Shown: positions 38,852 to 50,935 of the stretch, piece by piece
Numbering within the stretch: position 1 is the stretch's first letter
How the letters are laid out: every line of letters begins with the position of its first letter
Source of the DNA: Stenopsyche tienmushanensis
Lineage: Eukaryota; Arthropoda; Insecta; Trichoptera; Stenopsychidae
Reading direction: 5' to 3'
Assembly (NCBI GenBank): GCA_008973525.1
Contig: WACJ01000402.1
Coordinates: 1,922,001 to 1,986,000 of the forward strand
DNA: 64,000 bases
Program-made: the position numbers and the translations under genes
Notes under the pieces: model-generated
The model's input: the letters and a program-made list of their open reading frames with translations, nothing else
The model's database searches: none
Told to the model about the DNA's origin: nothing

Positions 38852-39327
38852 ATGACATGGATATTCGTGACATCCAAGAAATATTAGAGGATAGTACTTA
38901 GAACGTTGAATTAGTCAAAATATTAAATGAATCGAATGAATGAATGAATTAAAATGTTTCACATTTTAAAAAAATAATAGAGGCATAGAATTGCTTATTA
39001 AATTAGATTTTTTTGAGTAGAAAATGATTCTATAATTGAAAAAAGATTATAATTCAAGAGAGAATTATAACAATTTTGGAATCTTATAATGAAATATGTA
39101 AAGATTTATGTGGTAAAAGCAGACAATCGTGTATTACCGATTTTTTGAATAAATTTCAAAAACCAGAAATAAATTTCGTAAATGTGTATGTGTTTATTTA
39201 AAAAAAAATAAAGTACATTCGATATTTTTTTGGAACGCACACCCTAATTTTGTATGAGTTTCAAACCTTGTATAACACGACGTTTTTGCAGAACCATATA
39301 ACCGTGTTTTACGAGGTCCAAGATGTA

Positions 39328-41300
39328 TTTTCTAAATAATTTAGAGGAAATGTGTAGGATATTTTAAACATAAAAAATCCGCTTTGAATGTCAATGCTAT
39401 TTTTTTTTTAATAATATTAATTAAAAAAATATTTCCGATCTGCACGAAAATATAAATTTTAACAAAGACCTATCGATTCAATTATTTTATATGGCAAAAA
39501 AATTAAATATTGCCGTCCTTCATGAATGCTAATCGCTATAAATGTAAAAATCATTTTTATCTGGACTTTAATCGCTATTAATGTATGTTTCGTGAAAGCA
39601 CTTATGAAATATTAAGCGAACATCCCTGTTTAACCCGTTAATTTTCGCACGTGCGCCTTTTTATGTTCGCCTATCTAAATTTGCTTGATTTGATAACCTT
39701 TACCCTATTTTAACCACGGGCATGCAAGGTGTTTATTTTGCTGTAGGCTTTCGTGTAAATAAATTAACATGCTAACGTACAATATCTATTATGTAAAATT
39801 TAGCGTTGTATATATATTCGTTGTGTTGGCAAGTTCAAAATCCAGCAAGATTGTTTCCATATTATGTGCGATGTGCTTTGGAATTATTTAAATTTAATTC
39901 CCACCCGGAGAAGAATTGATTTTAATATTAAAATGAGATATTATTATATTGAATGCGGGACGGGTTGGTTTGGAAGCCTTCCAAACACGTGTAGGCTCCT
40001 CCGTTACAGTTTATAATTTCGACGTGTTCGTTTTAATAGTTTATGCCGCGGTTTTTTGCATCTTTCGCGCTGAATTCGATAAAGCGATGCGTTTATTTGG
40101 GCGTTTCAAAAATGAATATATAGAGGATATCAAAGGCTGGCTTGTATCGGTCAGTTAAGCCTTTCATATGCAAAATAAATTGATATAAATGCCCCCGACG
40201 GCGTAGGGATGGGGAATATGGCCGCAAGCATAATTTGGCAATGTGGTGAAAGACCATGAACAAATAGTGGGATTGTTTGTCAGACTGAAATATCACGTAA
40301 TTTGTCATTATAACGACCGGCCTTGTTAGTATGCTTTTTTCCATATTCTTACCTTAAAACTTTTTACGGAGTTGAAGTCAGCGTAACTGATGTTTTAAAG
40401 TTTTGCCAGGCACATAGTTTTATTTATATTTTGCTGGGGGAAAATATTACGGATCTTCTTCATAAGCAACCGATTCTATTTTTAAGACGGAGACTTTCCT
40501 TATAAATTACTCTGACTTTTGTGTTGGCCGTTCTCTCTCCTGTAACAATTTATTTTGCGCTAGTTTCCTAAACAAACACCGCACAATCTACATTGTATAT
40601 AGAAGAACATAAATCTAAATAATTAAATTCAATATAAAAGTCAACAATAACGGCCTTAGATAAAGATCTGCACAAATAAATCACTAAATATCCGGAATAA
40701 TATTTATAGATATCGACGAATAGGCAAGCGTCAAACCTGCAATGGCATCAAATCAATACATGCGATTTCCAATACGATCGATTTTCCTGGCTAATCTTCC
40801 GTATTCCGATCAATGAATCCCAATTCATAATAATTAGAAGCACAAAGATCATGTTTTTTAATGGTCATACACGCTTTATGCAATCCAAGTAGCTTTTATC
40901 CCATTTTTTGAGGTGTTTGATCCACCTCCCATTTTCATAGTCGACGATTAAATTTTCATTTATAAAAATGCATTTGTACAAAAACATTCCCCACCCCCAA
41001 TCCCATATATAAATACATGGCGGCAATAAAAAATGGATCAGGGATCCCTTATCCTTAACAGTCGGCGTACATGCAATGTCGGGCGTGCGGTCACCACCGC
41101 AGATGCGCGCAACCAGCGGCCTGCGGTCTCGAAGGGAACGACGCACATATATCTTAACCGATAACGACTAATTGTGCGCGTTATTATGAAAGCTTCTTAT
41201 TAAATTAATAAATGTCTATTTATTTAAGCGCACCGAAGAGTTCAAGCGCATTATTGCAATGAAAAATTACTCAAGAAACGACGTTCAACTATTTGAATTA
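39328..41300. other. Intronic sequence, nothing recognised
   Basis: AT-rich sequence without a supported gene; the GC-richer patch at 40190-40240 has no recognisable coding. Confidence 0.5.
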
Positions 41301-42240
41301 TTAACCCTTACAAATCCTATGGCCACACGTTGTGGTCGAAGATTTTTTCCCACCAACTCCTATGGCCACTACGTATGGCTGATTGTTTCTCGGGCAGTTT
41401 TTATAAACTTCAAATAAGATTTTGGTATTTTTTAAATGTAAGAATCAAGTGAATACTCTAAAAATACAGTCTTATTGTCTGAGCGTTAATTTGTCATCTG
41501 GAATATGGAAAATAATTGGTTCAAAGGAATTAAATCGGTGCAGGTGAAGAGCATAAAACAATAGTCTGCATCAAGTTGTGGCACAGTGAACATCTTGAAA
41601 ATTATTTGTGTCCACTAATTCAATATTATTTTGATAGTAGTAAGATTAGCTGTGGGACGAATGATAGCATACAGAAAACAAGATACTTTAGTATTAGCTT
41701 GGCGAGACAAAATAATAGTCACAATGCTCAGTACAAAGCATACGTCAACTTCCCAATCAAAGAGAAGAATAGCAAGGACTATCCCATACCAATCTAATCA
41801 AGATGAGCTAATAAACAAGCCAAATATGGGCGGAGTGAACACGACAGATTTATACGCAACATCATATTGTTTCATGCGAATGACTGAAGTGGTAGAAGAA
41901 GTTATTTTTTGGGAGTTTTGAAACATCGATTGTAAACTCTTATATTTTATACAAATAATATGAAATCAAAGAAAATAGAAAGCCAATAAATCATAAAAAA
42001 TTTAGCTGACAATTGTTGATGCAATTTATTGGAAACTTTCGCAATTTTACGACGTCCAAATTGGAACGATTGTCGTCAACTGATCACAATCAACGGTTAG
42101 ATGGAAGTCCTCATTTTATTTATAGTAGATCAGGAAGGAATTATAGAGACCGTATAGTATGTTCGGACCGTGAAACTTAAAAAGGATTAATGCAAACGTT
42201 AAATCTTTGCGACATTGCGAATTTTTATAAAATAATATAG
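41301..42240 (+). mobile_element. piggyBac element, 5' end plus transposase C-terminal remnant
   Basis: TTAACCCTTACAAATCCTAT at 41301 matches the terminus of the minus-strand element at 35383. Homology continues for over 100 bases (CTTCAAATAAGATTTTGGTA against CTTCAAATAGGATTTTGGTA), with the subterminal GGCCAC palindromes. The interior holds a piggyBac coding remnant at 41631-42170. The right TTAA end was not identified. Confidence 0.75.
41631..42170 (+). pseudogene. piggyBac transposase C-terminal pseudogene
   Basis: The open frame at 41631-41921 reads LVLAWRDKIIVTMLSTKH, then NKPNMGGVNTTDLYATSYCF. This matches the piggyBac segment W(R)DKR-V-MLST-H ... YN--MGGVD--DQ. The third catalytic Asp of the GGVD motif is replaced by Asn (GGVN). 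Downstream in a disrupted frame, RLSSTDHNQRLDG and SGRNYRDRIVCSDR correspond to the region before the C-terminal Cys-rich domain. The first two catalytic Asp are missing. It is clearly inactive. Confidence 0.7.
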
Positions 42241-43754
42241 GAAAATTATTAGATCAATACAAATGTTGTGCATATTTTTATCGAAATTAATTGCTGGGAA
42301 ACGGTATGCCGAATATTTGCGATCAATTTACATACAATATTACAATCTGTCCGACTCATGTTTAATCATTCAGATGAGCAAAGGATCTGGGGGATATTGG
42401 ATAAGATGCAATTACCAAGCAATCATACGTCAATTATATCTTGATCGCAGTGTTGCATATAGTTTCAAATGTTTGAGCACGAGAGAGAGACGCCTTTTCG
42501 GTATCATCCTGCCGATAAATAGTTTGTTGAAGTATGAATTAGGTTTTATAAATAGAACAAAGAGCGTTTGCGCTTCGAAACTGTTGGATTATTCCGTTTG
42601 AAACGCTCGCGTCGTCCTTTCGAGGATCATTCCGTTTTTGAATGTTTCATTTGCGACCCCAACTTTGTAATCAAACTCATTTAAATGCCCCTATAAATTT
42701 AGTTTTCCGTACTATCGCCATAATGGCTCACGCCCATGCTGCAGTGTGGCAACATTCGCCACCCTTATTCCGGGGGGTTTGGACGACCTATGGCAGTGGT
42801 GTAAAATTCTTGATTAAACTACGTGCACAATTGGTATTCATAACGCCTCCCGTGGAAATTTACTCAATTATACGGCTGAGGCTCGTTTTTTTAACTAATC
42901 GCTCGCTTGATCCGTCAATTTATTCACACTTCTTCCCTGGCTAATTTTTTGGGTTTAATTCAAATTCGCGCAAAGACGATTGTATATGGCGGATGTGGGA
43001 TACTTTTGGCTTGTGTGTGTCGGAATTTATATTCTGTGGCAGCCGTATTAATTCAGGAATATGAATATTGCCCGACATAAGGGCACTATCATATCATTAA
43101 GTATACGGGAGCTTCATTTAATATTCCTGGTCCAGACGCAGAATTGCCATATGTGCTCCAGACGATTTATGCCCCGACCAGGCGCGCAAGGCTGCGGGAT
43201 ACATTCCCGCCAAAATCTGGCACCATGTTGCAAACATGGCGAACGGTCATGGCGGGAAAACCACGTCCTCTACATGTTGCCGTTACCAGCATCCGAACGA
43301 CTTCTTCCCACCAGATTATATCGAGAAATGCACTAAAGACGGCTGTGGAAATGCAGCCATTAGTTGTACGTGCGTCCGACTTCAAATTATCCTAGCATCT
43401 GGCAACCGAACGATTTAGAATTGGTTATCCCTTCATAAACCATTTTTGCCTATGATTGCTATGCAAAATTCTAAGTTTTAAACTTATTTTGCTCGTTTAG
43501 TCTCAAATGTAAGTTTTCCTTATTCTACATTTTATTTATAAGTGGAAGAAACGAAAAAATAGCAAATACATAGGGCAACTGAATAAGACATTTTTTCCGA
43601 CAATACAAAACATAATTTTCCTATATCTTTGATTTTTTTTAGATCAGTCGGTGATTTCTTTATAAATTAAATCAAAAATTTCAAAAAGAAACGTCCGTAT
43701 TTATCCAATAGAAAAAAGACAATTATGCTTATTGATTGGATAAAATATGGGAAT
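42241..43754. other. Intronic sequence, nothing recognised
   Basis: Several overlapping open frames at 42263-42601 and 43061-43418 show no family resemblance and conflict with each other; I do not call them genes. Confidence 0.45.
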
Positions 43755-43972
43755 CAAACTGGGATATGTTACCGCATCCTTTTTATTCACCGGACCTCGC
43801 CCCGGCGGATTTACAGCTTTTTAGATCCACAGAGCACAGCTTGAGAGAAAAACGATTCTGAAATGCAGCTGAAGTGAAAATGCATTTTTTTGCTTTTACC
43901 CTGAAAAGTTTTTACAAAAACGAGATCAAAGGACTGCCGAAGCGATGGGAAGGTGTGTTGAATAATGTAGGG
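43755..43972 (+). pseudogene. Mariner transposase C-terminal relic, second family
   Basis: The decayed reading NWDMLPHPFYSPDLAPADLQLFRS carries the region of the third catalytic Asp. It is followed by the C-terminal pattern KSFYKNEIKGLPKRWEGVLNN. Stops interrupt it and everything upstream of the catalytic core is missing. The GLPKRWE...LNNV end is nearly identical in DNA to the reverse strand at 63962-64000, so the two belong to one family. The surrounding sequence from about 43563 may be the rest of the element, but no terminal repeat was confirmed. Confidence 0.8.
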
Positions 43973-44069
43973 TATTCATTACAATACACATGTCACTATG
44001 TCTGAACGCAAACTGAGATCAAATTTTGCGAATATTTTCGGGGAAATTGAATAATCCATACAAAATCAT

Positions 44070-45460
44070 TATGGAAATACCCTATCGTACTCACTAAAAA
44101 GAATCCTTTTTAAATCGCTGATGGTTGAAAAATAGAAACACGTATTTATTTTTTTCTTAAACTATTTAAAGGGAATTAAATATACCTTCATTATGCGATT
44201 TTGGCCAAAATTCATCATCTTATATAATATAATATTAATATTTTCATTTTTTAAAAATCAAAATGTTTCGATTTTGTATGGAATGGGCGTAAATTTACAG
44301 CAAAAATTATGATGTGATTAATCTGCGGGTGTACCATAAATTAAATCAAAGGTCTTGATTGGGCAATTATTCTTTATCCACCAAATTCTTCGGATCTTGT
44401 TTAGTCAGATTTATTCAGATCAATGCAGCATCACTTAAATGGACAAAAATCAGATTTGGGAACAAATATAAGAGACTATTACATTTATTTTGCGTCCGGA
44501 TTTTTTTTACAATTGTGTCAATTGGCGCTATTTAAGTCTTCTGCAACAAATCACACTATCAATTTCCTCCGCGTTGTTATCCTATGCAATCGTATGGTGT
44601 GTTAAAATAATTTTGCACATAAAAACCCAATCGATACTCACAGGAATGCCTACTGTTTGTTCGTTTTTCAATTTGAGCCACTCCATGGGAAGGTAAATGG
44701 GTGAATTTCTCCCTCTTTAAAATCCAAGCTTGTTAAATATTGTTAAAAGAGCTTCCGCCGCAATCAGTTGTGGAAACAAAACACAGTGGTTACCTGTTTT
44801 TATACACGTGTGCGCATTAAGGGAAAGGAATTACTTAATCCGAATGAGAATTGTTCCATTCCGGACTACGTACTATATGACCGTTATCCTTATTTGGATC
44901 TTTGCGGTTGAATCGCAAATGTTGCAGATATATTTATTTTGTGGCGTTCAAAATCAGATTTCGTCCACAGGAGATTTCGCCCGGAGTTTGCCACATTTTA
45001 TAACTGACCAATAATGTCACGTCGGGAGCCGGACACAGTTGCCTGCAGGAAGACTGTTATGTTCATTTTTATCGCGGGGATAATATATTTTACGCTTTGG
45101 CACGCTATTTAATTTTTATTCCGTGGTGTTATTTCAATATTGGAAAATAAACCAATCCATTGTTTGCTATTATACAAAATTATGGATATCAGAAGCTCGT
45201 GCTTGAGTTCATCAAATTGCTAAAACTAAGTTAACGTGAAGACTTTCTGACACAAATCCACGCTCAATGTCGTCTGCGCAAATCTTCTGAAACTTTGCCA
45301 TTACTGTTGAAAAGTCTTCGTCGTTCACTAATGAATGAACATTTTACATCATCATTTAGAAAATATGCTTATTTATAATACATTCACCATAAAATCGTCT
45401 GTAACTGTGGTTTGTTTGATAATCTACACATATCCTTGCTTTCTCATATACACTCATTGC
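44070..45460. other. Intronic sequence, nothing recognised
   Basis: AT-rich sequence with no supported gene, RNA or repeat. Confidence 0.5.
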
Positions 45461-45469
45461 TGTAAATTT

Positions 45470-45953
45470 TGATGTGTTTATTGTATAAGTTTCTTTCGCA
45501 AATGAACACAGATCTAATCATAGCCATGATTGAAGAAAACCCGCGATATACTGTTTGCAAAATAGCTAACAAGTTAGAAATTCCACGAACATCTGTCCAT
45601 AATCATCTGACAAAATTGGGCTACATCAATCGTTCAGAAGTGTGGCTTCCTCATGAACTGACTGACTCAAATAAACTTCAGCGTATTTCAACATGCGATC
45701 TTCTTCTCCAACGACATAATAGCCAACCTTTTTTTGAAGAGACTTGTCACTGGAGATGAAAGTTGGATACTCCATGAGAATATCCAACGTAAACGGTCTT
45801 GGACCAAGGGTACAGAAGCTTTAACTGTAGCTAAACCTGGCCGACACCCAAAAAAAGTTTTGCTATGCATTTGGTGGGACTGGAAGGGGGTAGTTTATTA
45901 TGAGCTACTTCAGCAAGGTAAAAATGTACTTATGAAACTTATGGGACACCCTA
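45470..45953 (+). mobile_element. Mariner element copy B, internally deleted
   Basis: This is the same family as copies A and C. The right terminus CTTATGGGACACCCTAA (45937-45953) is intact, but coding sequence jumps from CTTCAGCAAGGT (45908-45919) almost directly to it. About 0.45 kb present in copy A is therefore deleted. The left boundary is unclear. Confidence 0.8.
45502..45925 (+). pseudogene. Mariner transposase pseudogene (copy B)
   Basis: From an ATG at 45502 it reads MNTDLIIAMIEENPRYTVCK, then the helix-turn-helix stretch SVHNHLTKLGYINRSEV and WLPHEL. A +1 slip in the T-run near 45727-45733 (seven T where copy A has six) shifts the frame. It resumes with KRLVTGDESWILHENIQRKR, containing the first catalytic Asp, and continues through VLLCIWWDWKGVVYYELLQQ. 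The half with the second and third Asp is deleted. It cannot encode an active enzyme. Confidence 0.88.
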
Positions 45954-45999
45954 ATATTTAAACTAGTACTTAATGCTTCTAATGGCTTGTAAACAGTAT

Positions 46000-46142
46000 T
46001 AAAAATCTGCTATGTTTGCATATATCTATACAATGAGATGTTCTAAACATTTTCTTCATTTTTTAAAATCTTTTTACTTACTGATTAAAAAGTTAAAACG
46101 GCAAAAGACAATGTTTTGTGTAACCCGACAGGAATGTGTTAA
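46000..46142. mobile_element. Right end of a family 2 piggyBac-like element
   Basis: It ends ACCCGACAGGAATGTGTTAA (46123-46142), identical to the right end at 29296-29315. Homology extends leftward (CATATATCTATACAATGAGA...TAAACATTTTCT). The left part is missing, replaced by sequence next to mariner copy B. Confidence 0.75.
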
Positions 46143-47340
46143 CAAAATCTTATTATACATTTCCCTAATAATCCTTTATTCTCATGCTTTCTTCGTTTTA
46201 TACCCATTTAACTTGTCTCGATGCTTTCTTGAGCTTATCTGTAATTTTCTGTTTAATTCATGTTTTAAAATTCCGCAGGATAATTCATCCGTTTTGGTTT
46301 ATTGCATGCAATTGCCAGCAGATCACAGCGAGATAATTTTAATGACACTTTTCTTTTGTAATGTACACATTTGATGCGTAAATTAAATTTCAATGCGTCA
46401 TACAAATTTTAACTCCAAACATAGATTGTATTATTTAATGTACGTATGTAATTGGAATCAAATTATATTATAGCATATTATCAATTGGTATCTAATGCGC
46501 AAATATAATTCAGAATGTGGCGCACCAAATTTGATCCCGACAAATCAATATTTGATCTGCTCCTGTTTGATTTATACATATGTTTAAATTAATAGTGTGT
46601 GCCGAATATTAAGTCATTCCATTATCAGTCGAAAATCGAACAGAAACTACATGGCAATAACTCAAAGGCAAAAATTGCATTTGCCGAAACCTCTATTGTT
46701 GTGTAAATATTATCTCAAATTTGTACGGTTGAAGTGTTTTCCACGTTCAATTAAACAAGCATTTCGAATGGGCTCGGGGATGGATAATTAATGAGATTGC
46801 CAGGAATTGTCATAAGTTCTATGAACTCTAACCGTGCAATTATCATTCTATCAGAAATATACGACGCAGGACTATTTTGCCAACATTATCAATGCTGGAT
46901 CGTTAGCTATGATAAAAATCGATGATGTATTTTACATTCCGAAGGCTCAGATCGAAATCTAGTTACGTGCCCATCGCTACTACTTTCAGATTGGATTTGA
47001 CGTTTCGTAATTCATTTACACATTTGAATGTTCCCAATTGAATTTTCTCTAGAATTCCTACATACTCTGTATAGAAAGTCGAGTTCAAAATGAATAGTAA
47101 GTGAACTCGCAACTCCTTTGAATGCAGTAGGAAAAAGTTTTATTTGGTGAATTTGAATATGTGTCAATTTGCATCGTGTTTCTTTCATCAACTATCTTTC
47201 CACGAAACAATTGCTTGAAGGTTCAAACGTAGAATAATTCCAAAGCCTTTACTATGCAAAATGTAAATGCCGCATAGTTTCAAGAAAATAATAGTTATTA
47301 GAGTATCAATCGACTATAAATGAACCTACCTTATGTAATA
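46143..47340. other. Intronic sequence, nothing recognised
   Basis: AT-rich sequence with no supported gene or repeat. Confidence 0.5.
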
Positions 47341-47471
47341 TTAACACATTCCCGTCGGGATACGCATATATGCGTATATCGGGTACTAACGGTAGACGCA
47401 CCTATGCGTCTTTAGCCATGTAGTTCATTTGCTTTAAAAAAAAGAGTCTAACATGATAAATATAATCCCTT
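47341..47471. mobile_element. Left end of a family 2 piggyBac-like element
   Basis: TTAACACATTCCCGTCGGGA at 47341 matches 28241. Homology runs to about 47470, where a Tigger-like element begins. The right end of this copy was not found. Confidence 0.75.
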
Positions 47472-47473
47472 TA

Positions 47474-48495
47474 CACACGATTTCGAGGTTATGCGTTTTT
47501 TTTAAAAGCAATTTTTTATATTTTTTAAAATTTTATAAAGAGTACATATCGAGGTTTTTTGATAAAATAGGAAATAAATCATCAACACTAACCGAAATTT
47601 GGAAAAAAATTACAATTTGGGACTGTGTAAATCATATTGCATCTGCTATCACTGAAATACGACCACGCCCTTTATTCTGGTTTAAATTTTTGAAAAAATT
47701 GATTTTTGCATTTTTCCAATGTTTCGACTTTTAAATGTATATTCTCCAAAGGAATTTCCAAAATTCCAACTAATTGCCGAGTTATAGCTATTTTAGTGAC
47801 GCGTCAACTTGACCGGTCCTATCATAATAAAATCTTTTAACGCGTTTTTCTCGAAACTACTTTTTTTAACACGGTTGACATCATATCTCAAGTTTAAATT
47901 AATTAATTTACATCAAACTGGGTACAAATCTTTTCTATGTAACCCTCTATTATTCCTACCAGATTTATATCAAAATTTATTTTTTAACTATAAAAAAAAC
48001 TGACAAAACAAGACCAAAAAGTGACTTGACAAAAAAGTGACTATAGTGACATCTTCACTTATTATGAATTATATTATTGAAAAGAGAAAATCTACACAGA
48101 ACAATGATGACATTGACACTGGGTATACTATTTCTTCCAAGGAAGAGAGCGATTTTGAGTCATATCAAAAATCGCAACTAAAATTATAGTACAGCAATGA
48201 TAGTTTGTAATTAAAATAATTAGTATTTCTCTAGTGGATGTCTGGCATTTGAGATACCAGATATCAGACATCCTTAAAAATGTACCAATGATGCAAGACG
48301 TCCTTTGAATGTTACCAAAAATCCTTATTGTTTTCCTGTTGTCTTTTTTATTCACTTTTTTATGCGATTTTGGATGTATTTTATATACCTGTTTCAAAGT
48401 TATGCGGTCTTTAAAATCTATGGAACGCATCTTCGCTTTTTCTATGTAAGTCATAACTTTTTTGTGCGAATACCACCCAAAAAAAGACTCAAGTG
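47474..48495. mobile_element. Tigger/pogo-like non-autonomous element, copy 2
   Basis: It is bounded by TA at 47472-47473 and 48496-48497, with left CACACGATTTCGAGG and right GACTCAAGTG ends. The body aligns with 19338-20180, plus about 180 bp at 47816-48000 absent from copy 1. The right-end region also occurs in reverse at 60611-60712. A short acidic open stretch (NDDIDTGYTI...ESDFESY) near 48102-48180 is all that resembles coding. Confidence 0.6.
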
Positions 48496-48497
48496 TA

Positions 48498-50935
48498 TTT
48501 AACTAACTTAAATCGACTAGAGAAAAACATTTATTTTTATAGTTTGTCCCGATCGTTTTAACTTTGATTATCTATCAATGGATCTTCAGAATCTGCCTCT
48601 TATCAGAACCATATATTCGTTGATGGCTCTTATGTACAACAATATTTTTATGGTGAATTGGAAAACGGTTATTCTCTATAAAGAATTACTATAAAAAATT
48701 CAATGACTTGTTATTATACATGAAATCTATGTTATAACACTTTGAGATTATATGTTTGCTCATAGGTAAATTGGATCGTAGCACTCTAACTTTATCGTAC
48801 TTGTAAATAAATACATGATTTTTCATAATAAATTTCAATGTGAAAGCCATTGGGTCATAGTCGATTTAATAAAGAAAACACATGGCAACTATGAGAGAAT
48901 TTTAATTTGTGACTTAGCAACTTTTCAGCTGCACAATAGAAAGGAAGTTTCAAAAAAAAAAGTTGGCGTTTGTTTTCATCGGCGGGGAATGCTAAATCCG
49001 GAAAACTGCAACTGGGACTTACTCCGTCGGAAGGAAATGAACCATTGCATGTATTGAAGGAGGAAACAAATCTATACCATAATGTTGAATGTGCACTTTT
49101 GCATCTCCGTCTACGAACCCGCTCGGCAAACGTACCGGAGATGGACGAGTGCATCTGCGTCCAGAAAGGATTTAAATTTCCTTTTTTGGCAGTAAACGGT
49201 GCCGAATGAAGCGAACCTATCCCATTTGTAAGGCTTTCGACCCTGTTTAATTAAAGTTTTAGATTCTGTTCCGCTGGTTAATTAATGCACCGAACGATGC
49301 AATTCTTTTGGTATATTGCTGCACTTTTGCAAACTTTCGTCCGGACGTACTTGTTCTGAATGTTTACTGTTTTTTACATATTTTTATTTCACTGTATCCG
49401 GAGAAGAAGCAGTATACAAACACCTAATTGATTGTAAACATGCATCTTTTAACACAAAGTATATTCAATTTACTGAAAAATATTACAGACACAACTCAAT
49501 CCCTCCAATTTAAAATCTCCACTTTTTTCCATTTTTTAATACTTCTAAACAAAATTTGTACACATTGAACTTTCGGGGTAATACCTCGACATATTATATA
49601 AATTCTCATTGTAGGATTTTTTTAAAAAGTAAATTCATTTCTCTCTTCATATTATACAATACTTGTTGTCATTTTTCGTGTATCAACACGTGCCATATTT
49701 TGCGTATTTTTCCTCCCCATCAACTTTTTATTCAAAACTCATCAATGGATTTCCAAAAAAAAAAAGGATCCAATGGTCCTCGACGACCACGAATATCGAG
49801 GTCCATATTTATGAAGGCCCATAATCCAGCAGAGCCTATCGACGACAATTTATCACAACTTTTTCAGAGCAAGCTTCGCTTAAATTACACTAACCAATAC
49901 ATAAATTACACGCGCGACATTTTCGTCCCCATCACACGGGCTGTTTATTTATTTTATTCTTTCGTTGTCGGGAACAATCCATCATTTCCCGTCGACGCAC
50001 CGAAACGGGGAGGGCGACCCGAAAAAAAGAGCGCCACAATAATAATAACAATCAAAATAATAATATTAATGTAAACGAGTTTGAAGATTTTCCGCGGAGA
50101 TTGCGGATCGGTTATTAGTTTTTGTTTTTACAAACAGCTGTGACTCGGCGGGGTCATAAATTTTACATTCCAAACCCGGCCGTCCCGGATTCGCATCCCT
50201 TTTATTATGCAAATGAAGTTTCCGCACAACAATGAATTCAATATTTTGTCAAAATTTAAATCTTCACATTTCTTCGGGGGCCTTAATTAAACGCACTCGC
50301 CCGCCCCTTCTGCTGAATAAACGTGAAACTTTACTCCCCCCAACCTTCCACGGTCCATTGTATTCGTTTTGTTTATCCACGGCAAACGGAAAACATTTTT
50401 AATGGACAAATTATGCAGACCCCTCGGACCAATATCTGTGAAAATTGCCCTCGATGTTTTCTTAAATATTTTTGTCATATTGTAACATCCTTGGAAGAAT
50501 TTAAACCTCGAAGACAAATATACGAATACATTGCCAAAACTTGATTCAATCCTAATAATTATCCAGGCTCGTTTTCCTATTACATATGTGAGGTTTTATT
50601 CGGAAGTGAAATTGAGGATAACATGAGCTAACAGCAAAATTATCGTTAAATAGCGATTCAATTACGCGATCATATTCCGGGTCGGTTTTACTAACAACCC
50701 TTAAAAAGCTCTGTTCAAATACATAGCTGCATTCATATGCTCATGACTATTCATAACATCCAGATTTGCATTCTAAACTGTTATTATTTTATTCCTTCTA
50801 TAATTTTCCGTAGTTATTTTTATTATAACAAGAAATGAAATGGTTATCGGACACCATCGGGCTTATCGTGATATTGATATTGAGATGAGTTTTTGTTGAA
50901 GTTATCAGTAAATCCACCTTCTTCATTAGGCTTCA
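48498..50935. other. Intronic sequence, no supported gene
   Basis: The longest plus-strand open frame outside the transposons is here (49556-50074; 109 codons from the ATG at 49745). It shows no recognisable domain and its composition follows the local low-complexity sequence. A stretch of overlapping frames at 48855-49209 is likewise unassigned. Confidence 0.45.

Larger units (their letters stand above)
37605..39170 (+). pseudogene. Tigger/pogo transposase C-terminal pseudogene, split by a hAT
   Basis: The fragment left of the hAT contains VKEIK, a stop, then SILNSCWK and, after a one-base shift, KLWPDVVSRENVLPS. This is the (S)CWKKLWPDVV motif of Tigger-derived transposases. The frame runs to GEDFDDM, where the hAT target duplication encodes part of the protein. 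It resumes right of the hAT at 38860 with DIRDIQEILEDS. Further on, QSCITDFLNKFQKP (from 39121) resembles the C-terminal ...TDFFKK tail of the family. The N-terminal DNA-binding domains and catalytic triad are not visible. It is dead through truncation, frameshift and stops. Confidence 0.7.
37252..39325 (+). mobile_element. Pogo/Tigger-like transposon carrying two nested elements
   Basis: The left terminus has GGTCTCGTATAACACGG at 37258 and the right terminus its counterpart CCGTGTTTTACGAGGTCC (39302-39319). Both lie just inside TA dinucleotides (37250-37251 and 39326-39327), as expected for Tc1/mariner-superfamily insertion. The interior carries a broken Tigger-type transposase C-terminus. 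It is split by an RTE-like 3' end (37318-37604) and a hAT element (37858-38851). Without the insertions the remnant is about 0.8 kb. Confidence 0.8.

Noticed and set aside
43061..43418. Cluster of open frames on both strands
   Set aside because: Mutually overlapping frames in all directions with no recognisable protein.
49556..50074. Longest non-transposon plus-strand open frame, 172 codons
   Set aside because: It starts without ATG. The 109-codon part from 49745 has no recognisable domain, splice context or conservation clue and reflects local composition.
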